From: Megascapheus bottae
Taxonomy: Eukaryota; Chordata; Mammalia; Rodentia; Geomyidae
Direction: 5' to 3'
Length of the DNA stretch: 64,000 nt
Assembly: GCA_024803745.1 (NCBI GenBank)
Contig: JANJXV010000010.1
Location: 32,261,525-32,325,524, forward strand
The position numbers and the translations under genes are program-made. How positions within the stretch are numbered: position 1 is the stretch's first letter; each line of letters starts with the position of its first letter. The notes beneath the pieces were generated by a model. It was given only the letters and a program-made list of their open reading frames with translations. It searched no databases and was not told the origin of the DNA. Of the stretch, positions 38,309-50,101 are shown in pieces.

Positions 38309-39221
38309 CTAGCAGTCAATAATTTTCCCCAAGCTTCATGCTGTAGAGTTAGATCTTGATTTCAAATGTAAATTGCCTGGCATTAGAACCTCTGCTTCGA
38401 ATCATGTATTGGTTAATGGCAACTGTTTGGTAAATGGAAGAGACAGAAAAAGAAAAAAGACTGGACTCTGTTCTTAACAGACTGGAACTCTTTATTGAGG
38501 CATAAACGCAAGGAATCCAGCCTTCCTATGTGCTTGGAGGCTAAGCTGGTAGTGTGTGGGGGAGGTAAGGAGTGTGAGTCAGGGGATTCCTGAGTCTGAG
38601 CAAGGAGATGGGGGTTACTTGAGCTTAGTATAATGGGGTGATCACATTTGCAGGCAGAGAATATGGTAGGTGTTCCCTTATTCAAGGTCACAAGCTCTTT
38701 TTAATGTTCAAACAACTCTACATCTGTCTTGCCATGGCCTTTTGACCTTCACAGGGTCCAGTTCTGTCTTCCAATCTCTTTAATCCTTTCCTGGCCTCAC
38801 AGCTTGGCTTTACAGGCTAAGGAGTGTTTCCAGCCAGGGTCAGGTCAGAATGTCCTGCCTGTGTCACACAGATCCGTGCATACCTGGGGTAATAAATAGG
38901 GTAGGAGTCATTCCTTCAGCAACTAGGACCTTTTTCATGACTGCATACCAGGCAATTGTGTACTCATTACTACAGAGGCTGCTGGAGCTTAATTATCAGT
39001 GAAGGGACTAGACTAGAACCTGGTAGGGAGATTAGCTGGGATTCCTAGGGGTGACACATAATGCTGAGGATCGTTCCACAGAACATCTGGAAGGTTGTGA
39101 AGGTTGGAAACCTGGCCTGTCACAGCTCAAGATCTCCATCAAGTCTGATTGACTGTCCAGGGCCTTTCCCTGAAGGGCTTGGCTCTTACTCAAGATTCAC
39201 TTCTCTGTAAAAGATCTGGGG

Positions 39222-39248
39222 AAATTCACTTTCGAGTTTCAGTTTCTC
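39222..39248 (+). promoter_or_regulatory. ISRE array of the IFIT2 promoter
   Basis: AGTTTCAGTTTCTC at 39235-39248 matches the interferon-stimulated response element consensus, and TTCACTTTCG just upstream adds a third GAAA-type half-site on the opposite strand. ISGF3 and IRF factors bind such arrays (known). It lies about 50 bp upstream of the TATA box. Confidence 0.85.
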
Positions 39249-39294
39249 TTTGGTGATATCACGGCAGGGAATCAGGAAAAGAAACCAGAAGCTG

Positions 39295-39305
39295 TTTATA
39301 TATGG
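39295..39305 (+). promoter_or_regulatory. TATA box of IFIT2
   Basis: TTTATATATGG, 109 bp before the ATGAG exon end. The start of transcription is expected near 39325-39335, giving a short exon 1 that ends at 39408. Confidence 0.7.
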
Positions 39306-39403
39306 CTCTCTAGCTTTCCAAGAGAGGCAGAGAGTAACATTTCTGAAGAGAGTGGTAGCCTAATCTGAGCGCTTTAGAGCAGCTGAGAACTGTCCCACCA
39401 ACC

Positions 39404-40069
39404 ATGAGGTGAGGCTTCTCCCTTTTCTGTCTGTACTGAGACTGTGTGTTGCTGTGGAATGCAAGTTGTAAGCTGCTATGGTCCAGAACAAGGCTAGCTC
39501 TATTTAGAGTTTGTTTAATAGCCATACAGGACCTCTATCTCTATAGCTGTACATCTGTGCTGTTAAATCTGTGCTGTTTACTGATACTTCTTATTTCCTC
39601 CTCTGATTTCACTGTCCTGCCCCTAAGAACATCTGCAGATCTGCTTGCTGGGGAGCTGAGAGCTGACGTCTGAGAAAGAATTAGGCTGGAAGACATTTAA
39701 TCTAGTGTGCTTGTGAGGACTTGGTTCTATTTCTTATTTGAGTGTTTTAACTGGTGGATGATTATAAAAGCATTGTTTGGCAAAAATGTGTTTGGGATTT
39801 CTTTTCTTCCATGTTAAATGGTACTCAGATTGCCAATCCCATTTCCTCTGAAAATGAATTTAACCTTTAATGCCATTGCTAGTCTCTGGAGTGTTAACTA
39901 AACAGAGCCCAGCAAACAAGTATTAGAAATTAGCCTCTCTGCTGCATTCCTTTAAATAGAAAGCCAAGTTTAAGCGGTGACTTGTGGATGTCATTTCAGT
40001 GCTTAAAGAGATTTAGTAAGTATATACTGAATATCTCTCTTCTGCATGACTTCTAAGTTTGATAGGGTA

Positions 40070-40113
<44 letters not shown>

Positions 40114-40934
40114 CAGGGTAGGAGGGAGAGAAGGGAAGCCCACACTTACCTCACTAAGAAGGAAGCTATTTCAGATTGATTGTGGGCTTTTCAAGCAGAG
40201 ATTGCTGCTATCAAGATGTCCTATACTAAGCCAGCCACTCTTCTGCCCCTGCCCACTGGAGGTAGCTGTTTATAATGGGCAATAGTTAAGTCTCCATTTT
40301 TCTGGAGGGAAAAATAAAAGGCACACTATCTTAACATTCCCTGCAGTGCCTCACAAAACATGATCCCAAAAGGACCAGAATAGGAAGACAAGGGGAAGTG
40401 TAGGACTCAGGTCCAGGGCAACTCCACATGCACTTACATTCTGTAGAGCCTGTACTGGGGAATGGAGTGAGCCCTCCAGAAGAGGCCTCCATCACAGTGC
40501 ACAGTATTCCTTCTAACACACAAGGCTGGCTGCAGCTTTCTCATTCCCACACAAGTCAAAAGATAAGGGCTAGGAGAATGGGATGTGAAAAGCAGAAGAA
40601 AGGCGCAGGTAGAAAGTGGAGAGGGAGACTGTACAGCAGACCATGTATGTGAAAAGTGATCCTCATCACCTCCTCACCCCCTGTGGATTTTCCAGATATC
40701 TAGTGTTTGATATGTCTGAATTCATCATGTGTAGAAGGTTGTGTAGCTTCTGAAAAGAGGTTGAATTATAGATACCATGAAAAGAGTGAAAGAAAAAAAG
40801 CGATATTTATAGGGCATCAATGCATTATGTTATCGTTGGTTTGTTTGCTGGGTTTCTTTATTTGTTGCTTACTTGTTTATTTATTTTGAGGACAATCCTG
40901 AAGGGAGTTTTTTTTTAAGAGAATTGTAAATCTT

Positions 40935-40969
<35 letters not shown>

Positions 40970-43225
40970 TTTTGTCAGTCATAAGACTTGAACTTAGAGC
41001 CTGGGTACTATTGCTGCACTTTTCTGCTTGAGGCTAGAGCTCTACCACTTTGAGCCAGAGCAGAGTATAGCAAATCTTTAAGCATATTTCTAAGGACACT
41101 GTAAAGAAAAACTATATGCTCTATAGGCAAAGAAGCTGTGTGCCTAGAAGGCTTTCTACTTCTTACCCCTGTTCTTTTTTTGTGTGGAGGGGAGGGGACA
41201 TGGGGCTTGAACTCTGGCCAGGGTGCTTTCCCTGAGCTCTTCAGCTCAAGGCTACCACTCTACCCTTAAGCCATAGCCCACTTCCCATTTTGCTAGTGAT
41301 TAATTGGAGATTAGTCTCTCGGCTTTGTATTGCCCAGGCTGGCTTTGAACCAAGATCCTCAGATCTCAGCCTGAGTAGTTAGGATTACAGGCATGAGCCA
41401 TTCCTCCCAGCCTTTACTCCTGTTCTAAAAGGAAGCATCATGAGAGAAAAACACAATTCCAATAGAAAATTGGAATGCAAACTGCAAAATGATTCATAAG
41501 TCAGCTCATTAAAGCATGGAAATCATCAGTGACTGAAGTAGAAGTGGGATGGGGGAAAGAGAGAAAGAAACAATTATACTTCAGTCCAAATACTGGATGC
41601 AATGTCTGACATACTAAAGACATGGCCAATATAGATTAAAAAGCAAGTTATGAGATAGTGCGCTACTAAAAAATTAAAAAGGGAAATGAATAAAAGTGAA
41701 AGTACTGGTTAAAATAGGATAGTTGAACAAGAATAACATATAGATGTGAAAAGAAAAAGGCAAAGCAGAAAGTAACTGATATTTACTCACAGTAAACACA
41801 TTTTATGATCCTGGAATCTGTGCTGAATGTCAATCTACCTTACTTTTTCTTTTTTCATTGTTTTTTTTGTTGTTGTTGTTGTTCTACAGTGAGGCCACTA
41901 AGAAATCCCTGGAGAGCAGCCTACAGCAACTAAAATGCCATTTCACCTGGAACTTGCTAGAGGGAGTAAATTCCTTAGATGAGTTGGAGGACAGAGTGTT
42001 TAACAAGCATGAATTTCAGAACAGTGAGTTTAAAGCCACAATGTGTAATATTTCAGCCTACATAAAGCACCACAGAGGCCAAAGTGAGGCAGCTCTGGAA
42101 TGTTTACAGCAAGCTGAGGAGTTCATCCAGACAGAGCACGCTGCCCAGGCAGAAGTCAGAAGTCTGGTCACATGGGGAAACTACGCCTGGGTCTATTACC
42201 ACATGGGCCGACTCTCTGAAGCTCAGACTTATGTGGACAAGGTGAAGGAGGTCTGCACAAAGCTTGCCAGTCGCTATAGAATTGAGAGTCCTGAGCTTGA
42301 CTGTGAGGAAGGGTGGGCACGGCTAAAATGTACAAAACAAAATGAATTGGCCAAAGTATGTTTTGAGAAGGCTCTGGAAAAGAAGGCAAAACACCCAGAA
42401 TTCACCTCTGGATGGGCTATAGCCAGCTACCGTCTGGATCGTTACCCAGTAGCTCAGAATCCAGTAGAGGCTCTGAGACGAACCATTGAGTTGAATCCTG
42501 GCAATCAGTATGTTAAGGTCCTCTTAGCCCTAAAACTCCAAAATATGAATGAAGACGAAGGACAAGAACTAGTTGAAGAAGCCTTAAAGAAAGCCCCAGA
42601 TGCAACAGATGTGTTACGCAGAGCTGCGAAGTTTTATCAAAATCAAGGAGCCCCGGACAAAGCAATAATGTTGCTGAGAAAGGCTTTAGAGCTCATGCCA
42701 AACAATGCTCATTTGTATTATCATATTGGCTGCTGCTATAGGTCAAAAGTCCTTCAAATGAATACAGAAGAGAAGACAATAAATGGGGAAAGAATAGAGT
42801 TTCTGGAACTAATTAGACAAGCTATAAGTCATTTAAGAAAAGCTGAAGAGCTCAATGTGAATTTCTTTCATATAGGTAGCTATCTTGCTAGTCTTTATTC
42901 TATGGCAGGTCAGTACAAAGAAGCAGAGTTTTACTTCCAAAAAGAATTTAGCAAGGAACTTGGCCCTTTATCTAAACAACTGCTCCATCTGCGCTATGGT
43001 AATTTTCAGCTGTATCAAATGAAACACGAAGACAAAGCCATCAAGCAGTTTATGGAGGGTGTAAAAATAAAACAAGAATCAAAGGAGAAAGAAAAAATGA
43101 AAAGCGAACTGCAAAAACTTGCTCAAGCACGGCTTTCCAGAAATAAAACTGATACAGAAGCCTGGCAGGTCTTAGAATTTCTTCAGGAGTTAGATCAAGG
43201 AGCAGAGAAAACGGATGAAGACTGA
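39404..43225 (+). CDS. IFIT2: IFIT2, interferon-induced protein with tetratricopeptide repeats 2
   Basis: Cytoplasmic antiviral TPR protein; human IFIT2 binds AU-rich RNA, associates with IFIT1/IFIT3 and promotes apoptosis (known). Exon 1 supplies ATGAG at 39404-39408 followed by donor GTGAGG. Exon 2 runs 41890-43225 after acceptor TTCTACAG, joining to [18 protein letters not shown]. This two-exon layout with only five coding bases in exon 1 is the family rule. The product is 446 residues against 472 in human. Alignment by memory to IFIT2 is colinear ([59 protein letters not shown]). TPR helices cover most of residues 50-420. Upstream are a double ISRE and a TATA box. The tail stops about two dozen residues early, at DED. 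The frame is fully open; no sign of decay. Confidence 0.93.
40072..40112 (+). repeat. (GT)n microsatellite in IFIT2 intron 1
   Basis: About 20 GT units. Confidence 0.95.
40928..41068 (-). mobile_element. Geo monomer fragment with (TTTA)n tail
   Basis: Right-monomer SINE piece (40973-41068) preceded by a TTTA-repeat tail (40933-40972). In IFIT2 intron 1. Confidence 0.75.
41175..41412 (-). mobile_element. Composite SINE in IFIT2 intron 1
   Basis: Minus orientation, complete. It lies about 480 bases upstream of the IFIT2 exon 2 acceptor. Confidence 0.8.
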
Positions 43226-43534
43226 AATAGATGCAAACACCAGAAGCCATGTAAGTTTCCCATCATCAGATGACATGGAGAATGAAGAATAAGGACTTGA
43301 TGCCTATAAGCCACCTGCCATTCATAAAGCTGGATGGTAGTTGAAACCCCTCCACCAACTCACTGTGCCAAGTTTTTAACTAGAATGATGTAGACATGTG
43401 TGAGGACATTAGTCATTGTCATGTATCAGCATTGTAGGGAAATCTTTCTGCCCCAGATGTGAGCACCTGAATTGCTGAATCATGGAGGGTGCTGGGAAAA
43501 GGAGCACGTGGGGCCTAACCTTGAGCAAAACTCC

Positions 43535-43672
43535 ACTTCCCCTTTTCTAGAGTTTATTTGGAGATAAGAGTCTCAGGTCCTTTTGTGGCCTGGCTGGCTT
43601 TGAACCTTGATACTCAGATCTCAGTCTCCTGAGTAGCTAGGATTGTAGGTGTGAGCCACCACGCCTGGCTCT
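43535..43672 (-). mobile_element. Composite SINE, truncated, in the IFIT2 3' flank
   Basis: Head and part of the linker in minus orientation (GTGAGCCACCACGCCTGGC end). It lies 310 bases past the IFIT2 stop codon. Confidence 0.75.
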
Positions 43673-43744
43673 TTGGAGCATTTTTAAAATTTCATCACTC
43701 TGAGACTAAATGAAAGAATCTCTAGGCTATGGAAACAAGAGCTT

Positions 43745-44060
43745 TATCTTATATGATTGTTGTTCTTAATGTACTATGTTATTTCTCTTCTCTTTTGTTG
43801 CCCTTTGCTTAATCTCGTATTGTTACTGTATCTGACTTTGCTACCTACCATATTGTATATACATTTATTTGTTTATTTGAAATAAGAAAGAGAAGGGGGA
43901 AAAACAAGATGATTGGGAGGGGATGGAAGGAGGAAAATGGGGACAAAAACACGAAAGGGGGATCAATGTGTGAGAAGTAATGCACCTACTATCTGGAGAA
44001 TGTAACTGTAACCCCTCCATACATTACCTCAACAACAAAAAATAAACATTAAAAAAACAT
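43745..44060 (+). mobile_element. L1 3' UTR end
   Basis: About 300 bases matching the 3' UTR of the L1s at 30.8 and 56.5 kb (shared tail ATCAATGTGTGAGAAGTAATG and a final AATAAA at 44041). It begins about 520 bases past the IFIT2 stop, in the same orientation as IFIT2. Confidence 0.8.
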
Positions 44061-44580
44061 TCATCACTGGTCCTGCTTCCCTATTTTTGTTCCATTTTAA
44101 ATGAAAATCAGAGGGCACAAAGTCTAGATGGTACTTGGTATATGATTATTATCATTATCATCATCATTTTCTCTGTGTTCCTTTCTCTCATTTCTGTTTC
44201 TTTGATTCTCTTATCCTCCTCCTCTTCCCCTTCCTCTTCCTCCTCTTCCTCTGCTTCAGTCAACCCTCATTCTCATTCAACAGAAATTCAATTAATTGAG
44301 GTAGCCCTATAGTATAAAGACAGAAAACAGATCAGATCCAGAAAGCGCCTATCCAGGATTTACTCAAGGAAACCCATGTAAGACATCTGGAAGGTGTGAG
44401 GGAAAAGTTCACAACTTCTTATAATTGTAACACTGCAAGAAAAGAAGAATAAAAGTCTGTGCTATAGGCTAACAATTGAAATACACATTTCTCTAAATAT
44501 TGTCTGTAATCTCAGGAAGCATCAAGTGAAGAGCAATCACAAGAGAGAATAATGGGTCTTGATTAATCTTTGTAGATTGT

Positions 44581-44724
44581 AAATAGCCACATGGAGACAC
44601 TTTCGCTGGTTAACTGATGTTAGGAAATTGTATTTGCAATCAGAGGTGCTTTCTTCAAAATACCTTTGTGAACCTATCTTTGAAATAACAGGAACACAGC
44701 CAGTCGGGAGATGACTGGGTGACT
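44581..44724 (+). repeat. Left arm of an inverted repeat (partner 45168-45311)
   Basis: 144 bases whose reverse complement recurs at 45168-45311 at roughly nine in ten positions by eye. Shared blocks include AAATAGCCACATGGAGA at one end and ATGACTGGGTGACT at the other. It lies 1.35 kb downstream of the IFIT2 stop codon. I do not recognise it as a named element. Confidence 0.85.
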
Positions 44725-45167
44725 AAGACTAGAAGAAAGTCTTAGGCAATATCATTGTCAATGATAGTGACATAAATACCTCTTTGAAAAATCTTCTGAG
44801 GTACTGCAAAAATGGTGACATGCTTGTGAAGGCTGAGATTTTCTATGTGGAGATTGCATAGAGAACATATTGGGGTTAGTGTGAACCCAGACAGTCAGCG
44901 GCCTAGTGTGAGATCCTCACCCATGCTCTGGGTGGAAAACGGTTGCTAATATTTAAGTATACCACAATGTCTTTTATTAAGTAATTTAAATATGGCACAG
45001 TCAAAGAATTTCAACCATTACAATTTGTTATAACAAAAGTTCCTGTTACTATCTCTATAAAAATAAAGTTGGATGTAGGCGAGATCATCTGTGTGTATGG
45101 TTTATATTTCCACAAATAGTAGATATAGTTCATTATTAAATAACTTACCTGTGATAGAACATAAAAC

Positions 45168-45311
45168 AGTCACCCAGTCATTTCCCGATTGGCTGTGTTC
45201 CCGTTATTTCAAAGATAGGTTCACAAAGCATTTTGAAGAAAGCATCTCTGATTACAAAGACCATTTCCTAACCATTGATTAACCAGTGACAGTATCTCCA
45301 TGTGGCTATTT
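45168..45311 (-). repeat. Right arm of the inverted repeat (partner 44581-44724)
   Basis: Same length as the left arm, opposite orientation, separated by 443 bases. The match may run weakly past the outer edge (to about 45350), but the inner edges stop sharply. Confidence 0.85.
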
Positions 45312-45474
45312 AAAACACAAGTACTGCAAAGTGAAATATTCAATTGAGTAGGAACTGTCCTCAGATAATCTAGACAAGATAGTTTTACAACTGCTGAATC
45401 TATAAATGTTCTACAGCCTTAAGAGTCCAAGATATATGCTTCTGCCTCCTTCCTGCCCTTGAGATCTCCTTGTG

Positions 45475-45476
<2 letters not shown>

Positions 45477-45520
<44 letters not shown>
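45477..45520 (+). repeat. (CA)n microsatellite
   Basis: About 22 CA units, 160 bases beyond the right arm of the inverted repeat. Confidence 0.95.
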
Positions 45521-45521
<1 letters not shown>

Positions 45522-45529
45522 CCCCATCT

Positions 45530-48360
45530 TGACAAGGTGGGCCATTTCCCTTTTCTCTGTTAAATTTTGTTCTTAATCATTCCTCTGGTCTCTAGCCTCT
45601 TATATGGGAAATGAGGATTCAGTGCTGGTTCTGTCTTATGTCTTTATGGATGCATAAAACAGAATCAGTAACAAATTCTTCAGCAAGTTTCTGAATATTG
45701 TCTGAAGATGTTCCTTATGTAAAGACTAGAGAGAACCAAGAAGCCTTAGTGGAACCTAGAAATCATACCAGCTATATAGTATACCAGTGGTAAACTTAGC
45801 TCTTTGGACAAATGTTTGTTCCCGATGAAGGTCTAGCTCCACTTGGCTGAGTGCATCATTAGTTCTGGTGCTTAAGGGGGAAAAACAAGGGTGCCCTGAG
45901 TGAGCAGGAAGATGAGCAGGTGAAGCAAACTTGAGAGATGACCAGAGACACCTGTGTGTGATACAGAACATGAGTGTCCTTGCATGTCACCAAGGACAGG
46001 ATTTTGAGAGGGAGAGGGTAGAAAAGAAAAATGTAACTTACCCTTATCTATTTCAGGAGTTAGAACTAATGAATGATTTGATATGGTGTAGAAAATTACA
46101 TGTGTTTCTCATGCTTCTGGAAATTTCACTATCCAGGGAGATCAAATAAAGTCACATTAATTAGTCTTGACTAGAAATTCCTTGTGTCTTATCCACATCT
46201 CCCAGTGTAAGACAGTCTTCTCCTCTCACGTGACTCACCAGGTTAAATGGTACGTCCTACAGCACTGTCCTAGGTGCTAATGAAAAACTTAGAATTATCT
46301 GATTGTATTTGCTGTTTGTGCAGCCCCAATAGCCACCCCATCAGCTTTCACTGTCCACAAAACTATGTTAATGTATCTTACCATTCTCTGTGTTCAAGGG
46401 GCCGTTTTGAGAGTGTTCTAATATCTTGTCCAAAGACGAACTCAGGTATCGCTCTACCAGTGGGGGAGTGAGGAGAAATTCTGTCATCATTGTCTCTGTT
46501 TCAAGTAATGCTTATCATTTCTCAGTGAAAACCTTCCTCGTCCACTTCATGGAGCTCAGGACTAGACTCTGGAAACAGCACACTGAATAATGAACCAGTT
46601 CTGTATTTATTTCTACTAATTAGCTGTGTTACTGAAACATAAAACTGAAACCATTTTACAAATAGAAGACTTTTCTTTTTTGAATGCAATGTTTGCTCAT
46701 AATTTACAGCACATGGTTGTCGAGCTTTGGGGTGTGTAATGAGCACAGCAGCATGGTGAAAGGGCCTGGTGAAACAGAGCTGCTCACCTTATGGCAGCCA
46801 GGAAACAGAGAAGAGAAAGAGCGGGACCCGGAAAAGATCTCAAAGGACACAGTCCCATGATATACTTCCCCTGATGGGGCCACCTCTGAAAATTTCCATC
46901 ACCTTCAAATAATACCAACAAATTAGGAATCCATGGGTGGATGGATTAGTCTAGGAATTAGTCAGAGCTATCTCCATTTCCCCCTTCCCTTTCCTATGCT
47001 CAAGTCGTGTCATTCAATTCTCACAGGATATACATTGAATATAATGATTACCTTGCTCATCCAGATCTCATTTTGATATATCCATACATGCACACAATGT
47101 GTTAGGATCAGAGCCACTCTATACATCACTCTCTTTCATTCTGAATCCCCCTTTTGAACTAATCTTAGCAAGCATTGCTGTTCAATTTCCCTTCACTTAC
47201 GTAAAGTATGTTGTTGATATTTACCCTTCTTCATACTCTATACTCATTTTTCCCCTTCCCACTAGTGACACATCCTCTACAGGCCTTTTTGCATTCATGT
47301 CTTTTTTTTTGGTCTATGCTAATTGTTCAAAAGTTTCATTCTAGTATTTCCACAAATGCTTCTATTGTACTTTAATCAGGTTGATCTCTTGCCATGCTGT
47401 AGCTTTGCCCATCTCAACCTCCATCATAGAACAACTTTCAGTGAGTTTGTAGATTTGCTATCTTCATTCACAGATTCAATGTGTTTGAGACGGTTTGCCT
47501 TATAGCATTCTCTCTTCCTGCTCTCCCCACTCCTAAATCTTTTCATAGGATCCCATTATGAGCATCCAACGAGTAGGAGACATCCTGTACCCTCTTGCTT
47601 GAGTAGACTATGAATATGAAAATCTAGTCCCATTTAATCTTGTGTTTACACTCAGAGATTTAGGAGCCAATCATTCATTGGCAAATGGTTTCTCTAGTTT
47701 ACAAAAACCATTTCCAAGAAACTATTAAGTTGTATTTATCCTCCAGTGTTCTTTGTGTTCTTCCTGCACCAAGAAGGATAATATAAGGCAGTGGTTAACA
47801 TTAGATCATGGAATATTCTTTGCTTCATATTCTCTTCGGAGGAAATGGAAGCATGTCATGTTGTGACACAAGGAGCAACCACAGCTGCCTAAGAACTGAA
47901 GACATGCCTGCCGAACCATAGCATTCTTCTGAAAAAGGAAGAGCTCTTACTAACGCATGTGCTTTTAATATTTTTATTAATGAGCCGTTTCAGTGAGATG
48001 GGCATTACCCTTTTACTGGTACCTTTTTGAGAGGGAAGGGTTTTTTTTTTCTTTTTGCTGTAGAATATAATTTGATACATTATTTTATACTTTGAATGGT
48101 TAAAATAAGTAGTTCATATATATATCCCTTAATAATGTGTTTCAAAGTGCTTTGGGGTTTTTTTTTTCTGTTTGAAAGTGTTTTTGTTTTTTCTGGGGGC
48201 AGGAGAGGAAGGAAGAGTTTCTTTTTTTATTACTCCTATTATCTTTAAGTAGTTGTACAAGAGAGGTGTCATTTAACAAAGCAATACATGAATACACTGC
48301 AGCTTGATCTGTGTCACCTCCTTCAACAATCTCATTCCCCTTCAACCATCCCTTCCCTTA
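45530..48360. other. Intergenic stretch between IFIT2 and IFIT3, no gene recognised
   Basis: AT-rich, apart from a possible old repeat at 46740-46950. No IFIT-like coding sequence was seen in any frame. Confidence 0.5.
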
Positions 48361-48367
48361 CATTATA

Positions 48368-48406
<39 letters not shown>
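48368..48406 (+). repeat. (GT)n microsatellite
   Basis: About 19 GT units. Confidence 0.95.
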
Positions 48407-48589
48407 ATGTATATATGTATATAGTGACTGTGACAAGTGAAATTTTTTGAGCAACAGGCCAAAGACACAAAGAGAAAATCACTTCTTATTGGGGATTGAA
48501 GGCAGTAGTCATACCTTATAAAGGGAAGCCATCTTATTCTCTATAAGACACCAAACCACTAAGTAAGCTGATCAATCTGAATTCCAGAC

Positions 48590-48825
48590 ATGTCCATGCC
48601 AATATTACTTTGGAGGCTGTAACAGCAGCTGTCTTAGAAGACACAGGTGTCTTTGAAGCCAGCTTGGACAGAAAAATCCCAAGGAAATTCTTATCTCTGA
48701 TTAATCACTCAAAAACAGAAATGGCTCAAAGTGGTAGAGCACTACCATAAGCAAAGAAAGGAGCTCAGGAATAGCACCCAGGCCCAGAGTTTAAGTCCTG
48801 GGACTAACAACAACAACAACAAACA
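48590..48825 (+). mobile_element. Composite SINE, diverged
   Basis: Head weak, Geo monomer clear (GGCTCAAAGTGGTAGAGCAC), tail (AAC)n. Confidence 0.65.
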
Positions 48826-48915
48826 GAGTAACTTTACGTATCTACAGTTCAAAGTATAAATGTGTAAATTTATCATCTATCATTCTTTTGGCAATTACAG
48901 ATAGATGAATAGCTG

Positions 48916-48920
<5 letters not shown>

Positions 48921-48959
<39 letters not shown>

Positions 48960-48961
48960 GG
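48921..48961 (+). repeat. (GACA)n microsatellite
   Basis: About ten GACA units. Confidence 0.95.
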
Positions 48962-49099
48962 TAACCATTTTAGAGCTGGGTAGTTCCTAGCTACATTTAG
49001 AGGTAGATAATTACCATTTCAGAGGCAAACTACTGAGATCCTTCTGGTGTTTAACTTCTTCAATCTTGTAGGGGTTTAGAAGCAACTGAAACTCCGTGA

Positions 49100-49588
49100 T
49101 TATTTTGTGATAGTGTATTGAACAGAATGCTTCACTTTATGATGAAGCACCATCCTGTCATGTACACTCTACTTCCTCCCTGTCACCATCCCTGCTGCCC
49201 TGCCTCCCTGGCAGGCATCAGGTATCAGGTACTTTGCCTCTTCCTCCCTACTAGTTTCTGCTTGCCTGGGGAGAATAAGCTTCAGGAAACAGTTAGTTTA
49301 GTTCCTGTTTGCTTGGAACTGATAAGCTTCAGAAACAGCCTAGTTTTAGGAAATGGCTTGGTTCAGGAAGATGAACACAATAGATTAGATCATTTTATTT
49401 CCTGCTACCTTGCTTGCAGCTGTAGATTAGGAAAAAGGGGAATTTCTAAAGCCAGGTGAAGGGTTGGAAGGCAGGCTATCATACTTGAGTACCAGACACC
49501 TGAGTAGGGTCACTGGCTGGCTAATAAAGACTTTCAATTGGCTGAATATTTTGTCTGAGTGGTGGCTTCTGGGAATTCCCCATTTCAA
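49100..49588 (+). mobile_element. Candidate solo LTR upstream of IFIT3
   Basis: The stretch has LTR traits: repeated GCTTCAGGAAACAG-like units near 49280-49350, AATAAAGACTTTC at 49522, then a short R/U5-like tail ending in CA. No internal retroviral coding part is adjacent. Target duplication and exact 5' end were not established, and the family is not recognised. Confidence 0.45.
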
Positions 49589-49910
49589 TATTATGAGAAA
49601 ATTCCAGAGCTAAGAATGTGAGTATAGAGTATTAAATACAGATCTCGGGTTACAAAAGTCTCCCACAAGTGAACTTGTGAAGTGCAATTATTTACTTTTA
49701 AAATACTTTGAAATACTATTTTACATCCTGTTGTCCCTCCCCCCAAATCCCTAGGTACTTTATTAACAACATTGGTTCCCTCCCAGGCAGAAGGCCGGCC
49801 TCTTGGGATTCCCTTCTGCCTTCTCCCAGTAGTTTCACAGCTGGAGGCTTCAGCAGTGCTTCTGCCACAGCCAATGCTAAGTTTCCTATTACTCCTCTGG
49901 GTGTCAAACC

Positions 49911-49937
49911 AGTTTCACTTTCTAGTTTCGGTTTCCT
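49911..49937 (+). promoter_or_regulatory. Tandem ISREs of the IFIT3 promoter
   Basis: Two adjacent consensus elements, AGTTTCACTTTCT (49911-49923) and AGTTTCGGTTTCC (49924-49936), form four GAAA half-sites in a row. They lie about 70 bp upstream of the TATA-like CATATAG at 50007-50013 and about 165 bp upstream of the start codon. Confidence 0.87.
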
Positions 49938-50006
49938 TATCACAAAGACAAGTGCAGAGAAATTAGCATAAAGCATCCGCGGGTTCCCACCCAGTCCTTT
50001 CCCCCT

Positions 50007-50013
50007 CATATAG
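50007..50013 (+). promoter_or_regulatory. TATA-like box of IFIT3
   Basis: CATATAG in a C-rich context, about 95 bp upstream of the ATGAG coding piece, correctly placed downstream of the tandem ISREs. A weaker match than the IFIT2 TATA box. Confidence 0.5.
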
Positions 50014-50101
50014 TCCCCTCGCTCTTGGCCTGGAGGCAGAAGGAGAGAGTTTCTGAAGAAGCAGGCTGCGTTTCAGAACTGCAGAGAAGCAGATCACCAT
50101 C

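Noticed and set aside
41858..41889. Start of IFIT2 at the ATG at 41858
   Set aside because: This is the T-rich polypyrimidine tract and acceptor of intron 1; the true start is in exon 1 at 39404.
48921..48961. Short-period array as a CRISPR or satellite
   Set aside because: A plain 4-base GACA microsatellite in a mammalian genome; no spacers.
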